A stretch of 64,000 nt of DNA from Sporomusa malonica. GTDB taxonomy: Bacteria; Bacillota; Negativicutes; Sporomusales; Sporomusaceae. The position numbers were made by a program, and so were the translations under genes. The stretch lies in assembly GCF_041428715.1 (NCBI RefSeq), contig NZ_CP155572.1; one strand, written 5' to 3'. Positions within the stretch are counted from its first letter, which is position 1. Each line of letters starts with the position of its first letter. The notes beneath the pieces are model-generated. The model saw only the letters and a program-made list of their open reading frames with translations, did no database searches and was not told the origin of the DNA. This document shows, piece by piece, positions 49,436 to 58,642 of the stretch.

Positions 49436-50782
49436 GTGAGAAAAACCGGTTCATTGCAGGAGAAAGCGCGGCAATTCTTTATAATTTTTTCGCCGATATT
49501 TGTTACCCAAATTTCACTGATGGCGACAGGCTTTTTTGATACAGTGATGTCAGGCCAAGTGAGCCACTACGATTTAGCCGGAGTTGCTATTGGGGCAAAT
49601 CTGTGGATGCCTATTTTCACGGGCATTGGTGGAGTTCTTGCCGGCATGACGCCCATTCTTGCCCAGCTTAATGGGGCCGGGCGGAAAAAGGATATGCCGT
49701 TCTTGGTAATACAAAGTATATATATATCTATGGCGCTGGCCCTCATTGTTATTGGCGGAGGTTCAGTAGTGCTTGCCCCAATACTAAACCTCATGACCCT
49801 GGAACCAGCTGTCCATGACATTGCCTATCAGTTTTTGATTGCACTGGCAATAGGGATTTTACCCTTGTTTGTCTCTGGAGTTTTGCGGAATTTTATTGAT
49901 GCGCTGGGCTATACGCGAATAACCATGCTGATCACGCTTTGTGCAGTACCGATTAATATTGCGCTAAACTATCTGCTGATTCTTGGAAATTTGGGTTTTC
50001 CCCGTCTTGGTGGGGTGGGAGCCGGGTATGCCTCTGCTATAACCTACTGGTGTCTTGCCCTGATCAGCATAGGAGTTATTCATTATTTAAAGCCTTTTAA
50101 GGATTATAAAGTGTTTGGCTGTTTTGCTTCAATTTCGCTTAGAACCTGGCGGGAACTGCTTATTGTTGGTTTGCCAATTGGCCTGTCAATATTTTGCGAA
50201 GTCAGCATCTTTGGTGTCGTTGCCTTGCTGATGGCTGAATATGGAACTGCTGTTATAGCCGCCCATCAGGCAGCTATCAATTTTGCCGGTTTAGTCTATA
50301 TGGTGCCGCTCAGCATCGGGATGACATTGACAATTGTCATTGGTTTCGAGGTCGGTGCGCGCCGGTATAGTGATGCCAGGCAATATAGTAAGCTTGGTAT
50401 TGCGCTTGCGATTGTGATTGCGGTCTTTTTTGCGATCGGCTTATCTGTGTTTAACAGTCAAATTGCCGGTCTTTATACCCAAGAGGCAGATGTATTGGAA
50501 CTCATCCAAAACTTCCTGGTATATGCTGTCTTTTTCCAGCTGTCTGATGCTATTGCTGCTCCTATTCAAGGGGCGCTGCGGGGGTATAAGGATGTTAAGG
50601 TGACTTTTCTCATGGCAGTCCTGTCCTATTGGGTTATTGGTATGCCAATAGGCTATTTCCTTGCTAAGTTTACTGAACTACAGGCATATGGCTATTGGGT
50701 AGGCTTTATCGCAGGCTTGGCTGTAGGGGCGGGAGTGCTGCTCACCAGACTGATTCGGCTACAGCAAAGGCATAAGCGATGA
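49436..50782 (+). CDS. MATE-family multidrug efflux transporter (NorM-like)
   Basis: A 448-residue, 12-span exporter. The N-terminal half shows SPIFVTQISLMATGFFDTVMSG and YDLAGVAIG, and the second half repeats the pattern, as in the NorM branch of MATE proteins (sodium- or proton-coupled drug export). The start is the GTG at 49436 after GAGGTG. It differs from the other MATE gene in this window (32761-34143), which belongs to the DinF-like branch. Two further export-type genes follow. Confidence 0.9.
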   Translation: MRKTGSLQEKARQFFIIFSPIFVTQISLMATGFFDTVMSGQVSHYDLAGVAIGANLWMPIFTGIGGVLAGMTPILAQLNGAGRKKDMPFLVIQSIYISMALALIVIGGGSVVLAPILNLMTLEPAVHDIAYQFLIALAIGILPLFVSGVLRNFIDALGYTRITMLITLCAVPINIALNYLLILGNLGFPRLGGVGAGYASAITYWCLALISIGVIHYLKPFKDYKVFGCFASISLRTWRELLIVGLPIGLSIFCEVSIFGVVALLMAEYGTAVIAAHQAAINFAGLVYMVPLSIGMTLTIVIGFEVGARRYSDARQYSKLGIALAIVIAVFFAIGLSVFNSQIAGLYTQEADVLELIQNFLVYAVFFQLSDAIAAPIQGALRGYKDVKVTFLMAVLSYWVIGMPIGYFLAKFTELQAYGYWVGFIAGLAVGAGVLLTRLIRLQQRHKR

Positions 50783-50846
50783 AGGCTTTGTAAAGTTTTT
50801 GCGCTATTCTTAGTTGGTAATAATTTAAAAAGGGAGTTTATGTACA

Positions 50847-51767
50847 ATGAGTGCTTTGAAATCAAACATGCTTTTATTATTAGCGGCAGCCATATGGGGA
50901 GTTGCCTTTGTGGCTCAGCGGGTGGGAATGGAACATGTAGGACCTTTTACGTTTAATGGGGTAAGATTCGCGCTAGGTAGTCTTTCGTTACTGCCGCTTA
51001 TCTTTTACTACCGGAACAAGCCGCAGCAAGTGACCAGTAATCCTCCGCGCTGTGTAATATGGGCCGGTTTTTTGGCTGGGTTAATCCTGTTTACCGCAGC
51101 GTCTCTACAACAAATTGGACTTATTTATACCACTGCGGGTAAGGCGGCATTTATTACCTGCCTTTATATTGTACTTGTACCTATCTTGGGGATATTCTTA
51201 AAGCAATATGTCAGCATGATCACTTGGCTGAGCTCGGTGCTGGCTGTTATTGGTTTGTACTTGTTATGTGTAAAAGAAAGTTTTACTATATCTTACGGTG
51301 ATTTGCTGCAGTTAGTAGGAGCTTTTTTTTGGGCTGTTCATATTTTGCTTATCGACTATTTTGCCAGTAGAGTGGATGTATTGAAGTTGTCTTTTTTTCA
51401 ATTTGTCACTTGTGCGATACTCAGCATAACTACAGCTTTTCTGTTTGAAACCATAACTACCGAGGGGATTACCCAGGCACTGATCCCTATTTTGTATGGG
51501 GGGATCTGCTCGGTGGGGATTGCTTATACCCTGCAGGTAGTTGGTCAGAAATATTCGCCGCCTTCTCATGCTGCTATTATTCTTAGTATGGAAACCGTTT
51601 TTGCTACTATTGGCGGCTTTTTGATCCTTGATGAACGCTTAGGCCTTCAAGAATTAATAGGGAGTGCCCTGATGCTCTCAGGCATGCTGTTAACCCAGCT
51701 GCAGAGTATGCAGTCAACGGTTGCGGTGGAGACGGCAGAAGAGTCAAACACGGGGAGTATTCATTAG
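50847..51767 (+). CDS. EamA/DMT-family transporter
   Basis: A 306-residue, ten-span protein made of two EamA repeats (LLLLAAAIWGVAFVAQRVGM at the start and FFWAVHILLIDYFA in the second half). The family exports or imports small metabolites. A GGGAG site lies before the ATG. It stands next to a second DMT gene, 32 bases away, in tandem; the two proteins differ too much in sequence to be a recent duplication. Confidence 0.88.
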   Translation: MSALKSNMLLLLAAAIWGVAFVAQRVGMEHVGPFTFNGVRFALGSLSLLPLIFYYRNKPQQVTSNPPRCVIWAGFLAGLILFTAASLQQIGLIYTTAGKAAFITCLYIVLVPILGIFLKQYVSMITWLSSVLAVIGLYLLCVKESFTISYGDLLQLVGAFFWAVHILLIDYFASRVDVLKLSFFQFVTCAILSITTAFLFETITTEGITQALIPILYGGICSVGIAYTLQVVGQKYSPPSHAAIILSMETVFATIGGFLILDERLGLQELIGSALMLSGMLLTQLQSMQSTVAVETAEESNTGSIH

Positions 51768-51799
51768 GTATTGTCGATGATGGCAAAAAGGAGGGCGTT

Positions 51800-52741
51800 A
51801 TGCACGAGAATATTATAGAGACACAGGAGCGTGTTAAATTTCGGGACCGGACATACTTAATTGCTAATATAATGATGTTTGTGACAATTGTATTCTGGGG
51901 AATTTCTTTCATAAGCATTAAAATAGCTGTAGAAGAGGTGCCGCCGGTTACCATGGCACTGCTTCGGTTTGTTATTGCCTCGGTGATGTTGTGGGTTTTG
52001 CTCAAAAAAATTGAACCTGACACAAAAATTGAGAAGGCTGATATCCCCAAAATGATATTGGCAGGGTGCTTGGGTATTACGCTATATTTCTATTTTGAAA
52101 ATATTGGCGTAAAGTTGACAACGGCCGTCAATGCCTCGCTGATTGTCACAATCGTTCCGATTATTGCCATAGCCCTGGATGTAGTGTTTTTTGGGGCGCC
52201 AGTATCACCCTATAAACTGGCGGGAATAGTTATTGCTGTCGGCGGTACTTACCTCTCAGTAACAGCAAATGGTGAGCTTGATTTTAACTCTGCCAATTTT
52301 ATCGGAAATCTGCTTGTTGTTGGAGCCATGCTGGCCTGGGTGTTTTATACGCTTGTTAATAAGTCGTTGCAAAATAAATACTCGGGGCTCTATATGACTA
52401 CTTATCAAACGATTATAGGAACGGTTTTTTTATTGCCGCTGTCATTGACCGAATATAGTGAGTGGCAGGTATTTTCGTTGACAGCCTTGTGGCACATCTT
52501 ATTTTTAGCGATTTTCTGTTCAGTCATTTGCTACTTATTATATATGTACGCGCTGAAGCATTTGGATGTTGCCATTACAACCCTGTATCTTAACCTAGTT
52601 CCTGTTGTTGGGGTGATGGGAGGCTATTTCATCTTAGGTGAAAGCGTGTTGCCGATTCAGCTTGTTGGCGGGTTGTTAACACTGCTGGCCATAGTAATTA
52701 TAAATTTTGAGCGGCCACGGCAGGTGGCTCAAGATTTATAA
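51800..52741 (+). CDS. EamA/DMT-family transporter
   Basis: A 313-residue protein with ten spans and two EamA repeats (VTIVFWGISFISIKIAVEEV and LAWVFYTLVNKSL). An N-terminal polar stretch of about 25 residues precedes the first span. AGGAGGGCGTT precedes the ATG. It follows the first DMT gene by 32 bases and precedes the M20 amidohydrolase by 44, so the three could form one transcript; transport of an amino-acid derivative would then fit. Confidence 0.88.
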   Translation: MHENIIETQERVKFRDRTYLIANIMMFVTIVFWGISFISIKIAVEEVPPVTMALLRFVIASVMLWVLLKKIEPDTKIEKADIPKMILAGCLGITLYFYFENIGVKLTTAVNASLIVTIVPIIAIALDVVFFGAPVSPYKLAGIVIAVGGTYLSVTANGELDFNSANFIGNLLVVGAMLAWVFYTLVNKSLQNKYSGLYMTTYQTIIGTVFLLPLSLTEYSEWQVFSLTALWHILFLAIFCSVICYLLYMYALKHLDVAITTLYLNLVPVVGVMGGYFILGESVLPIQLVGGLLTLLAIVIINFERPRQVAQDL

Positions 52742-52785
52742 AAAATGGCTTGGATTTCACATATGTATTGTAAAGGAGTATTTAC

Positions 52786-54018
52786 ATGATTAATGCTAAA
52801 CGCCTTGAAGAAAATTTTCGCAAATTAGCAATGATTGGTGCGCAGGCTGATGGCGGCATAACGCGTCTGGCCTTTAGTGATGAGGACTGGGAAGCACATG
52901 CCATTATCCTTGAACTAATGGAGCAGGCAGGGCTGGATGTCCGGGTTGATGCTTTCGGTAACCTTATCGGACGGCGTGAAGGGTTTGACCCTAATGCGCC
53001 TGCGGTCATGGTAGGGTCGCATATTGATAGTGTGCCCTGCGGCGGCAATTTTGACGGCGTGGCTGGAGTATTGGCTGCTATCGAAGTCATACAGTGCTTA
53101 ATGGCAAACAGGATAAAAACCTATCATCCAATTGAGGTAGTAGTGTTTATGGCCGAAGAATCCAGCCGTTTTGGTATGGCAACTCTGGGGAGTAAAGCGT
53201 TTTGCGGCAAACTCTCGCCTGAACAATTGGAACAATATACGGACAAGCAAGGAATGACACTGGCCGAGGCCATGCGTCAGCGAGGTCTTGCTCCGGAAAA
53301 AATCGGCTTAGCGCAGTACCCTTATCCTATTAAAGTATTTCTTGAACTACATATTGAGCAGGGTAAGGTTCTGGAAACTATGGGAAAGCAAATTGGAATA
53401 GTCACTGGTATTGCAGCGCCAACCCGGCTGCGGGTAGTGGTGAGCGGGCAGGCCGATCATTCGGGTGCAACGCCTATGAATATGCGTCAGGATGCGCTGA
53501 CAGCAGCTGCTGAGATTATTTTGCAAGTGGAGCAGCTGGCAGGCCGGGAAGGTCATAACGGTACGGTGGGTACAACCGGAATTATCAAGGCTGAGCCAGG
53601 AGTAATGAATGTTATTCCTGGGCGTGTCGAACTAGGTATTGATATTCGCGGCATTTCCGAAACCAGCAAACAGCAGGTAGTGCAGTCATTATTTAAGGAA
53701 ATTGCTGAAATACAAAACCGGCGCGGTGTCCAAACAGAAATAACTATACTGGCTGACGAAAAGCCTGTGGAGATTTCCCGGGAAATAGTCGAATTTCTAC
53801 ATGATATAGCGAAGCAGCAAAAATCTTCCTGTATGCTGCTGCCCAGCGGAGCAGGGCATGACGCCATGCATATGGCGGCTATTGCCCCAACAGGCATGAT
53901 CTTTGTACCTTGCAAAGGCGGAATTAGTCATAATCCGGCAGAGTGGGCAAGTATTGAGGATATTGCTGCCGGAACGGGGTTACTATTTGAAGCAGTTGTC
54001 AAGCTGGCAGCAGAGTAG
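52786..54018 (+). CDS. M20-family amidohydrolase (N-carbamoyl-amino acid hydrolase / allantoate amidohydrolase type)
   Basis: A 410-residue zinc enzyme of the M20 peptidase clan. It shows GSHIDSVPCGGNFDGVAGV (first metal His and bridging Asp), AEESSRFG (Glu pair), LHIEQGKVLE, the dimerisation-domain His in ADHSGATPM, and GAGHDAM with CKGGISHNPAEW at the C-terminus. These motifs define the HyuC/AmaB/AllC group that hydrolyses N-carbamoyl amino acids, ureidoglycolate-type compounds or N-acyl amino acids. There are no hydantoinase genes next to it, so the substrate is open. Confidence 0.88.
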   Translation: MINAKRLEENFRKLAMIGAQADGGITRLAFSDEDWEAHAIILELMEQAGLDVRVDAFGNLIGRREGFDPNAPAVMVGSHIDSVPCGGNFDGVAGVLAAIEVIQCLMANRIKTYHPIEVVVFMAEESSRFGMATLGSKAFCGKLSPEQLEQYTDKQGMTLAEAMRQRGLAPEKIGLAQYPYPIKVFLELHIEQGKVLETMGKQIGIVTGIAAPTRLRVVVSGQADHSGATPMNMRQDALTAAAEIILQVEQLAGREGHNGTVGTTGIIKAEPGVMNVIPGRVELGIDIRGISETSKQQVVQSLFKEIAEIQNRRGVQTEITILADEKPVEISREIVEFLHDIAKQQKSSCMLLPSGAGHDAMHMAAIAPTGMIFVPCKGGISHNPAEWASIEDIAAGTGLLFEAVVKLAAE

Positions 54019-54045
54019 TTCAACTGGAATGCGTCGTAATACGGA

Positions 54046-54088
54046 GCAACGTCAGGTCCTGGTTGCAGGGCTTGGTCGTTGCTTTTTT
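54046..54088 (+). terminator. Terminator after the amidohydrolase gene
   Basis: GCAACG (54046-54051) pairs with CGTTGC (54077-54082), with further pairing inside, followed by TTTTTT. Confidence 0.7.
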
Positions 54089-54263
54089 ATTGCTGAAGGC
54101 AATTTGCTGCAGTTGCTTGTGGTACAGAAAGATGTAGTATTTTACAAAAAAGTTTACATAATTTGATATAATTAGTTGATTTGGAGGGGTAAAAGCTATA
54201 GAATATAGTTGGAATCGGAATTTTCTGTTATATAAAAATATGGATTTTGGATGGAGGTATTGT

Positions 54264-56042
54264 ATGGATAGTATACGTACAAAGGTGGTAGCCATCAGCT
54301 GCGCGATTATCTTTTTTGTAGCAGCAGTCTTGGTAGGTTACAACTTATACCGTATGAAACAGGATGCGCAATCGGACATAGCTATAATGCGCCAAACAAT
54401 GATGGCGCAGTTTGAACGGACACTAAAGCTTCAGGTAGAGGGTGCAGTTAGTATTATTGAATCTATTTATAAAGAACAGCAGAAAGGTGTACTAACTGAG
54501 CAAGAAGCAAAAAAGAAAGCGGCTGACATTGTTCGCGAGATTCGTTATGATAACGGCAATTATTTGTGGATTGATACCTACGAAGGTTTTAACATAGTTT
54601 TGTTAGGTAATAAAAATTATGAAGGCAAAGTACGCTGGGAGTTTAAAGACCTAAAGGGTAACCCGGTCATACAAGATCTTTTTAATGCAGCTAAAAATAA
54701 TGGCGGTGGGGGCTTTAGTAATTATTGGTTCCCTAAACCAGGACAATCTGAGCCTTTACCTAAACGAGGCTATGTTAAGATGTTTGAACCTTATAGATGG
54801 ACGATTGGTACAGGGGCTTGGTTTGATTCTATTGATGCAGCAGTATTGGAACGTCAGCGTGAGTATGAAAACGCTATGGCCCAAGCAATGATGATGCAGG
54901 GGATTATCGGGCTCGTTTCGCTATTATTAGCTTGTGGTTTTGCTTTTGTGGCGGTACGTTCCTTAATTAATCCATTGCTTCATACCCAAAAAGCGGTTGT
55001 TGAGATGTCAACAGGTAATTTGACTGTCAGCATAGATGGTAATGTACTTGGCCGTAAGGACGAAATAGGTCATTTGGCAACAGCTATCAGTGACATGAAT
55101 GGTAGTTTAAGTAAAATTATTACCCATGTCTCTCAATCGGCAGACCAGATCGCAGCTGCATCGCAGCAATTTACTGCAAGTGCCGATCAGTCTGCTCAGG
55201 CAGCTTACCAAGTGGCGGCATCCATTACCGATGTAGCAAAAGGGGCTGAGGAGCAACTGGCTGCAGCAGATGACACCACAGGCGTGGTTGCGGAAATGTC
55301 GTTAAGTATCAAGCATATGGCAGCTAATGCTGGTAAAGTAGCTTCCCGGACAGCTGAGGCCGCAGTCAAAGCACGAGACGGGAGGCAATCTGTAGACAAA
55401 GCCGTCAGCCAAATGTCGCAGATTGAACAAACGGTAAATAGCTCGGCACAGGTAGTGGCAAGACTGGGAGAACGCTCTAATGAGATCGGGCAGATCGTGG
55501 ATACGATCTCCGGCATTGCTGGGCAGACAAATCTTTTGGCACTAAATGCTGCTATCGAGGCTGCTCGAGCTGGGGAACAGGGAAAAGGCTTTGCTGTAGT
55601 GGCTGAAGAGGTAAGAAAGCTGGCTGAACAATCTCAGGAAGCTGCTAAACAGATTGCGAACCTTATCACTGAGATTCGAGGAGATACAGATAAAGCCGTG
55701 ATAGCAATGAACGACGGGACTCGGGAAGTAAAGATGGGAGCCAGTGTAGTTCAGGTTGCAGGGCAGGCCTTCCAGGAGATTGCAAACACGATAGCGGAAG
55801 TGTCAACACAAGTACAGGAGATTTCCACTGAGATTGAGCAAGTGGAGGGTGTTAGTCGGCAAATTGTCAACTCGGTAAAGAAAATTGACGATTTGAGTAA
55901 AGCTGTTGCGGGAGAAGCCCAGACGGTATCGGCGGCAACTGAAGAGCAGTCAGCTTCAATGGAAGAAATTGCTTCTTCCAGTCAGGCGTTAGCCAAGCTG
56001 GCTCAAGACCTCCAGGGGGCAGTAGGTAAATTCCGGGTTTAG
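54264..56042 (+). CDS. Methyl-accepting chemotaxis protein with sCache sensor
   Basis: A 592-residue transmembrane chemoreceptor. Membrane span 1 (about residues 7-28), an extracytoplasmic single-Cache domain with the YDNGNYLWIDTYEG and YRWTIGTGAWFDSID segments (about 45-190), span 2 (about 210-230), HAMP, and the signalling hairpin whose tip reads IVDTISGIAGQTNLLALNAA. It has no C-terminal pentapeptide for CheR/CheB. The start is the ATG at 54264 five bases after GGAGGT. sCache domains usually sense small organic acids. No che genes are nearby. Its C-terminus matches the relic at 9818-9880. Confidence 0.93.
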   Translation: MDSIRTKVVAISCAIIFFVAAVLVGYNLYRMKQDAQSDIAIMRQTMMAQFERTLKLQVEGAVSIIESIYKEQQKGVLTEQEAKKKAADIVREIRYDNGNYLWIDTYEGFNIVLLGNKNYEGKVRWEFKDLKGNPVIQDLFNAAKNNGGGGFSNYWFPKPGQSEPLPKRGYVKMFEPYRWTIGTGAWFDSIDAAVLERQREYENAMAQAMMMQGIIGLVSLLLACGFAFVAVRSLINPLLHTQKAVVEMSTGNLTVSIDGNVLGRKDEIGHLATAISDMNGSLSKIITHVSQSADQIAAASQQFTASADQSAQAAYQVAASITDVAKGAEEQLAAADDTTGVVAEMSLSIKHMAANAGKVASRTAEAAVKARDGRQSVDKAVSQMSQIEQTVNSSAQVVARLGERSNEIGQIVDTISGIAGQTNLLALNAAIEAARAGEQGKGFAVVAEEVRKLAEQSQEAAKQIANLITEIRGDTDKAVIAMNDGTREVKMGASVVQVAGQAFQEIANTIAEVSTQVQEISTEIEQVEGVSRQIVNSVKKIDDLSKAVAGEAQTVSAATEEQSASMEEIASSSQALAKLAQDLQGAVGKFRV

Positions 56043-56050
56043 CTAGAGAA

Positions 56051-56092
56051 CAATTAGAATAAGCCAGGCAAATGCCTGGCTTATTCTAATTG
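56051..56092 (+). terminator. Perfect 20-bp inverted repeat behind the chemoreceptor gene
   Basis: Arms 56051-56070 and 56073-56092 are perfectly complementary around a 2-base loop. There is no T-tract after it, but AT-rich arms may allow termination; cruciform formation is also possible. Confidence 0.65.
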
Positions 56093-56221
56093 AGACATAT
56101 TTAACTCAATTTACCTGTCGCCAGCAGGAAAAAAAAAAATTGCACCGAATAAAAACATTTTGGAGATTTATCTGAGGCATTATATGTCATTACAATGCAG
56201 CAGTTTCGAAGGGAGAAATAG

Positions 56222-57088
56222 ATGAAACCAGTAATTCCGCGCGTTGCCGCCGTTCATGATATTTCCTGTGTTGGTCGCTGTTCTTTAACAGTTATTATGC
56301 CCATATTATCCAATATGGGCATTCAAGTGTGTCCGCTGCCTACGGCTGTGCTTAGCACCCATCTAGGTGGGTTTAAAGATGTTGCTTTCTGCGACTTTAC
56401 CGAGCGTATGCCCGACTTTTATCGTCATTGGAAACAGGAAGGCATCACGTTTGACTGTATTTACAGCGGTTTTTTGGCATCAGAGCAGCAAATTGATACA
56501 GTATCCCAATTTATTGATGAGTTTTCGGATAATAGTCCGTTAGTATTGGTTGACCCGGTAATGGGGGATGAAGGTAAACTTTATTCTGTGTATACGTCGA
56601 CAATGCAGGAACATATGAAACGGCTTGTTGGTAAAGCGGATATCATAACACCAAATTTTACTGAGGCCTGCTTCTTGTTAGGCGAACGGTATGAGGAACA
56701 AGTTGCTGAGCCGGATAGTCTGAAGGATTGGCTTGTCAGGTTGGCCGATTTCGGGCCGTCAATTGTCATCATGACTGGAATTCCTTTGGTTAATCAACAA
56801 ATTATGAATATTGGCTATGAGCGTGGCAGCGGCTGTTTCTGGGAAGTGGTCAGCGAACATATTCCGGCACGATATCCAGGGACAGGTGATGTTTTTGCTA
56901 GTGTCTTGGCTGGTGCATTACTCTACAAGCACGGTTTGCCATTCGCTATGCAGCTGGCAGCCGATTTTGTTGCAACAGCCATAAAAACCACCTTTGCGGC
57001 AGCAACTCCTACTAGGGAAGGCGTACTGTTAGAAAGTGCGTTGCCCTGGCTGGGGCAGGAGTGGGCTAGGTGTCGCAGGGAATCTTAG
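56222..57088 (+). CDS. pdxK: Pyridoxal/pyridoxine kinase
   Basis: A 288-residue ribokinase-fold enzyme that phosphorylates vitamin B6 vitamers. It has a VAAVHDISCVGRCSLT start as in Firmicute pyridoxamine kinases, LVDPVMGDEGKLY (about residues 108-120), TPNFTEACFLLG (about 143) and the anion hole/catalytic PGTGDVFASVLAG (about 222-234). It overlaps the next open frame but not the chosen ECF start (17-bp gap). The downstream S-component probably imports its substrate. Confidence 0.93.
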   Translation: MKPVIPRVAAVHDISCVGRCSLTVIMPILSNMGIQVCPLPTAVLSTHLGGFKDVAFCDFTERMPDFYRHWKQEGITFDCIYSGFLASEQQIDTVSQFIDEFSDNSPLVLVDPVMGDEGKLYSVYTSTMQEHMKRLVGKADIITPNFTEACFLLGERYEEQVAEPDSLKDWLVRLADFGPSIVIMTGIPLVNQQIMNIGYERGSGCFWEVVSEHIPARYPGTGDVFASVLAGALLYKHGLPFAMQLAADFVATAIKTTFAAATPTREGVLLESALPWLGQEWARCRRES

Positions 57089-57105
57089 AATTGAGGGGGA
57101 GTCGA

Positions 57106-57639
57106 ATGATGAATGAAAAACGTAAATTCAGTGTAAGAGATATCGTGTTTATCGGGGTGTTGGCTGCCATGTGCGCTATTGCTACTTCTTTCAAAATTCC
57201 ATTTGGTGTTGGGGCGATGGTGCACCTGGGCACAGCATTTCTGTTTACTGTCGGTATTTGTTTTGGTGGTATATATGCTGGTTTGGCTGCTGCCATTGGA
57301 TCTGCTTTTTATGATCTTATTATGGGTTTTTCGCCATACACCTTATGGTCTTTTGTTATCAAAGGAACAGCTGGACTCATTGTCGGCACAGTTGCCAAAG
57401 GTTTATGGCCTACTCCTGTATTGAACGAAGTTGGAAACGGCTGGGTTTGGCGGGCTGTTTTGGGGTGCGTGCTGGCAGCAGCCTGGACGTTAAGTGGTTA
57501 TATTGTTGCCTGGTGGCAGGTAACCGGCAGTCTGGCAACTGCATTTGCTAATATGCCAAGCTCACTTATGACCTCTGGTGTAGGTCTGGTGGTTGCTATG
57601 ATTTTGTCGCCTAAGCTGCGTAAGAGTGTTAATCGCTAA
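57106..57639 (+). CDS. ECF transporter S component, probably for vitamin B6
   Basis: A 177-residue membrane protein with about six spans. It has the S-component pattern: an Ala-rich first helix (VFIGVLAAMCAIATSF), VHLGTAFLFT, GGIYAGLAAAIGSAFYDLIMG and a Trp-rich later helix. It needs the shared EcfA/A'/T module encoded elsewhere. The adjacent pdxK gene makes a pyridoxine/pyridoxal S-component (PdxU-like) the best guess; hydroxymethylpyrimidine is an alternative. Start at the ATG at 57106 behind GAGGGGGAG (57109 is equally possible). Confidence 0.87.
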   Translation: MMNEKRKFSVRDIVFIGVLAAMCAIATSFKIPFGVGAMVHLGTAFLFTVGICFGGIYAGLAAAIGSAFYDLIMGFSPYTLWSFVIKGTAGLIVGTVAKGLWPTPVLNEVGNGWVWRAVLGCVLAAAWTLSGYIVAWWQVTGSLATAFANMPSSLMTSGVGLVVAMILSPKLRKSVNR

Positions 57640-57645
57640 AGTAAG

Positions 57646-57690
57646 AAATTGGTTTGAAGCTTGATAAAGCAGGTCAAGCCAATTTTTTTT
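57646..57690 (+). terminator. Terminator after the pdxK-ECF genes
   Basis: AAATTGGTTTGA (57646-57657) pairs with TCAAGCCAATTT (57674-57685, one G-U), followed by a run of T. Confidence 0.8.
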
Positions 57691-57717
57691 ACATTTTCTC
57701 TTGTATATTTTAGTTAA

Positions 57718-57751
57718 TTTGGCATATAATGAAAATGAGCATATGCCCAAA
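57718..57751 (+). promoter_or_regulatory. Inverted repeat over the -10 box of the DUF134 gene
   Basis: TTTGGCATAT (57718-57727) and ATATGCCCAAA (57741-57751) form an interrupted palindrome covering the TATAAT (57725-57730) of a promoter with TTGTAT 18 bp upstream. This looks like a repressor site, possibly for autoregulation. Confidence 0.55.
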
Positions 57752-57767
57752 TGGAAGGTGGATAGCA

Positions 57768-58253
57768 ATGCCAAGGCGACGTTGTTGCGGTATAGTGGAT
57801 GATGTGCCGCTTTGTCGAAAATTTTCTCCCCAGATGCAGGGCGGCGGGGAACCGGTAGTTGTCCAGTTAGAAGAGCTGGAAGCCATTCGTCTGAAAGATC
57901 AAAAAGGCTGGGAACAGGCTACTTGCGCATCTGTTATGGGATTGTCAAGACCCACGTTTCAGAGGATTTTGCAATCTGCCAGAAATAAAGTCGCTATGGC
58001 GCTGGTAGAAGGGCGGGCTATTATTATCGATGGAGGGAATTATGTTATGAAAAACAGAGTTTTTGAGTGTGCCGAATGTCACCATGTCTGGGAGGAAGCT
58101 CCTTGTACTGAGGGCGGAAAACATGGATATGAGCTTGCGTGTCCGAAATGCGCCAGCATGAAAAAGCTGAAGCTGGACAACGGGGTAAAACATGCTTGTG
58201 GTGGCGGGCACCATGAACATGGACATGGTGGCGGTTGCTGCGGCGGGCATTAA
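57768..58253 (+). CDS. DUF134-family DNA-binding protein with zinc-ribbon and His/Gly/Cys tail
   Basis: A 161-residue protein. Residues 1-100 are DUF134: PRRRCCGIVDDVPLCRKF, then LEELEAIRLKDQKGWEQ and a sigma-70 region-4-like helix-turn-helix (CASVMGLSRPTFQRIL). Residues 104-135 contain CAECHHVW and CPKC, a zinc ribbon. The tail is a run of His, Gly and Cys (HHEHGHGGGCCGGH), a likely metal-binding end. The family is often found with iron-molybdenum-cofactor-like (NifX/NifB) proteins, not seen here. Start at the ATG at 57768 after GGAAGGTGG; the longer frame adds 13 residues within the operator. Confidence 0.85.
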   Translation: MPRRRCCGIVDDVPLCRKFSPQMQGGGEPVVVQLEELEAIRLKDQKGWEQATCASVMGLSRPTFQRILQSARNKVAMALVEGRAIIIDGGNYVMKNRVFECAECHHVWEEAPCTEGGKHGYELACPKCASMKKLKLDNGVKHACGGGHHEHGHGGGCCGGH

Positions 58254-58295
58254 AAGTTAAACTTCCGGGAAAAACTAAATCTCGGAGGTGATCAA

Positions 58296-58490
58296 ATGGC
58301 TACTAACGATAAACCCATTCATGGAATGTGTGTTGATAAAACAAGCTGCCGCCATGAAGTCATACTGGACAAAGACGGTAAAATGACACTAGGCGGTAAC
58401 GAACAGTCTGAGTCACAGCCGACAGAGCATCTAACTAAAGATTTTATCTGTAAGCAATACGACCAGAGTCAAAAAGAATTCAGGAAATAG
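58296..58490 (+). CDS. Small hypothetical protein, 64 aa
   Basis: A 64-residue polar protein with three Cys (CVDKTSC near residues 12-18 and one at 52) and a strong CGGAGGTG site. It follows the DUF134 gene by 42 bases and ends before a strong terminator, so it is probably in the same transcript. No family recognised; a metal- or redox-related role is only suggested by the neighbour. Confidence 0.7.
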   Translation: MATNDKPIHGMCVDKTSCRHEVILDKDGKMTLGGNEQSESQPTEHLTKDFICKQYDQSQKEFRK

Positions 58491-58504
58491 TGGTACGTGA
58501 CAAA

Positions 58505-58556
58505 GCAAAAACAATCAGGGCTGACCATATGCCGGTCTAGCCCTGATTGTTTTTGC
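58505..58556 (+). terminator. Strong terminator after the DUF134 transcript
   Basis: An 18-bp perfect stem (58505-58522 with 58539-58556) that includes A5 and T5 stretches in the arms. Confidence 0.85.
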
Positions 58557-58642
58557 TCCTGTTCCAAGAACTGGACAAATTTGTGTGCTTACACTACAAT
58601 TAATTTTGAGGCATCTAAAATAATAAGTAGGAGAGTAATTAT

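Noticed and set aside
50847..52741. Recent tandem duplication of DMT transporter genes
   Set aside because: Both are ten-span EamA proteins, but their sequences differ along the whole length, so they are at most ancient paralogues.
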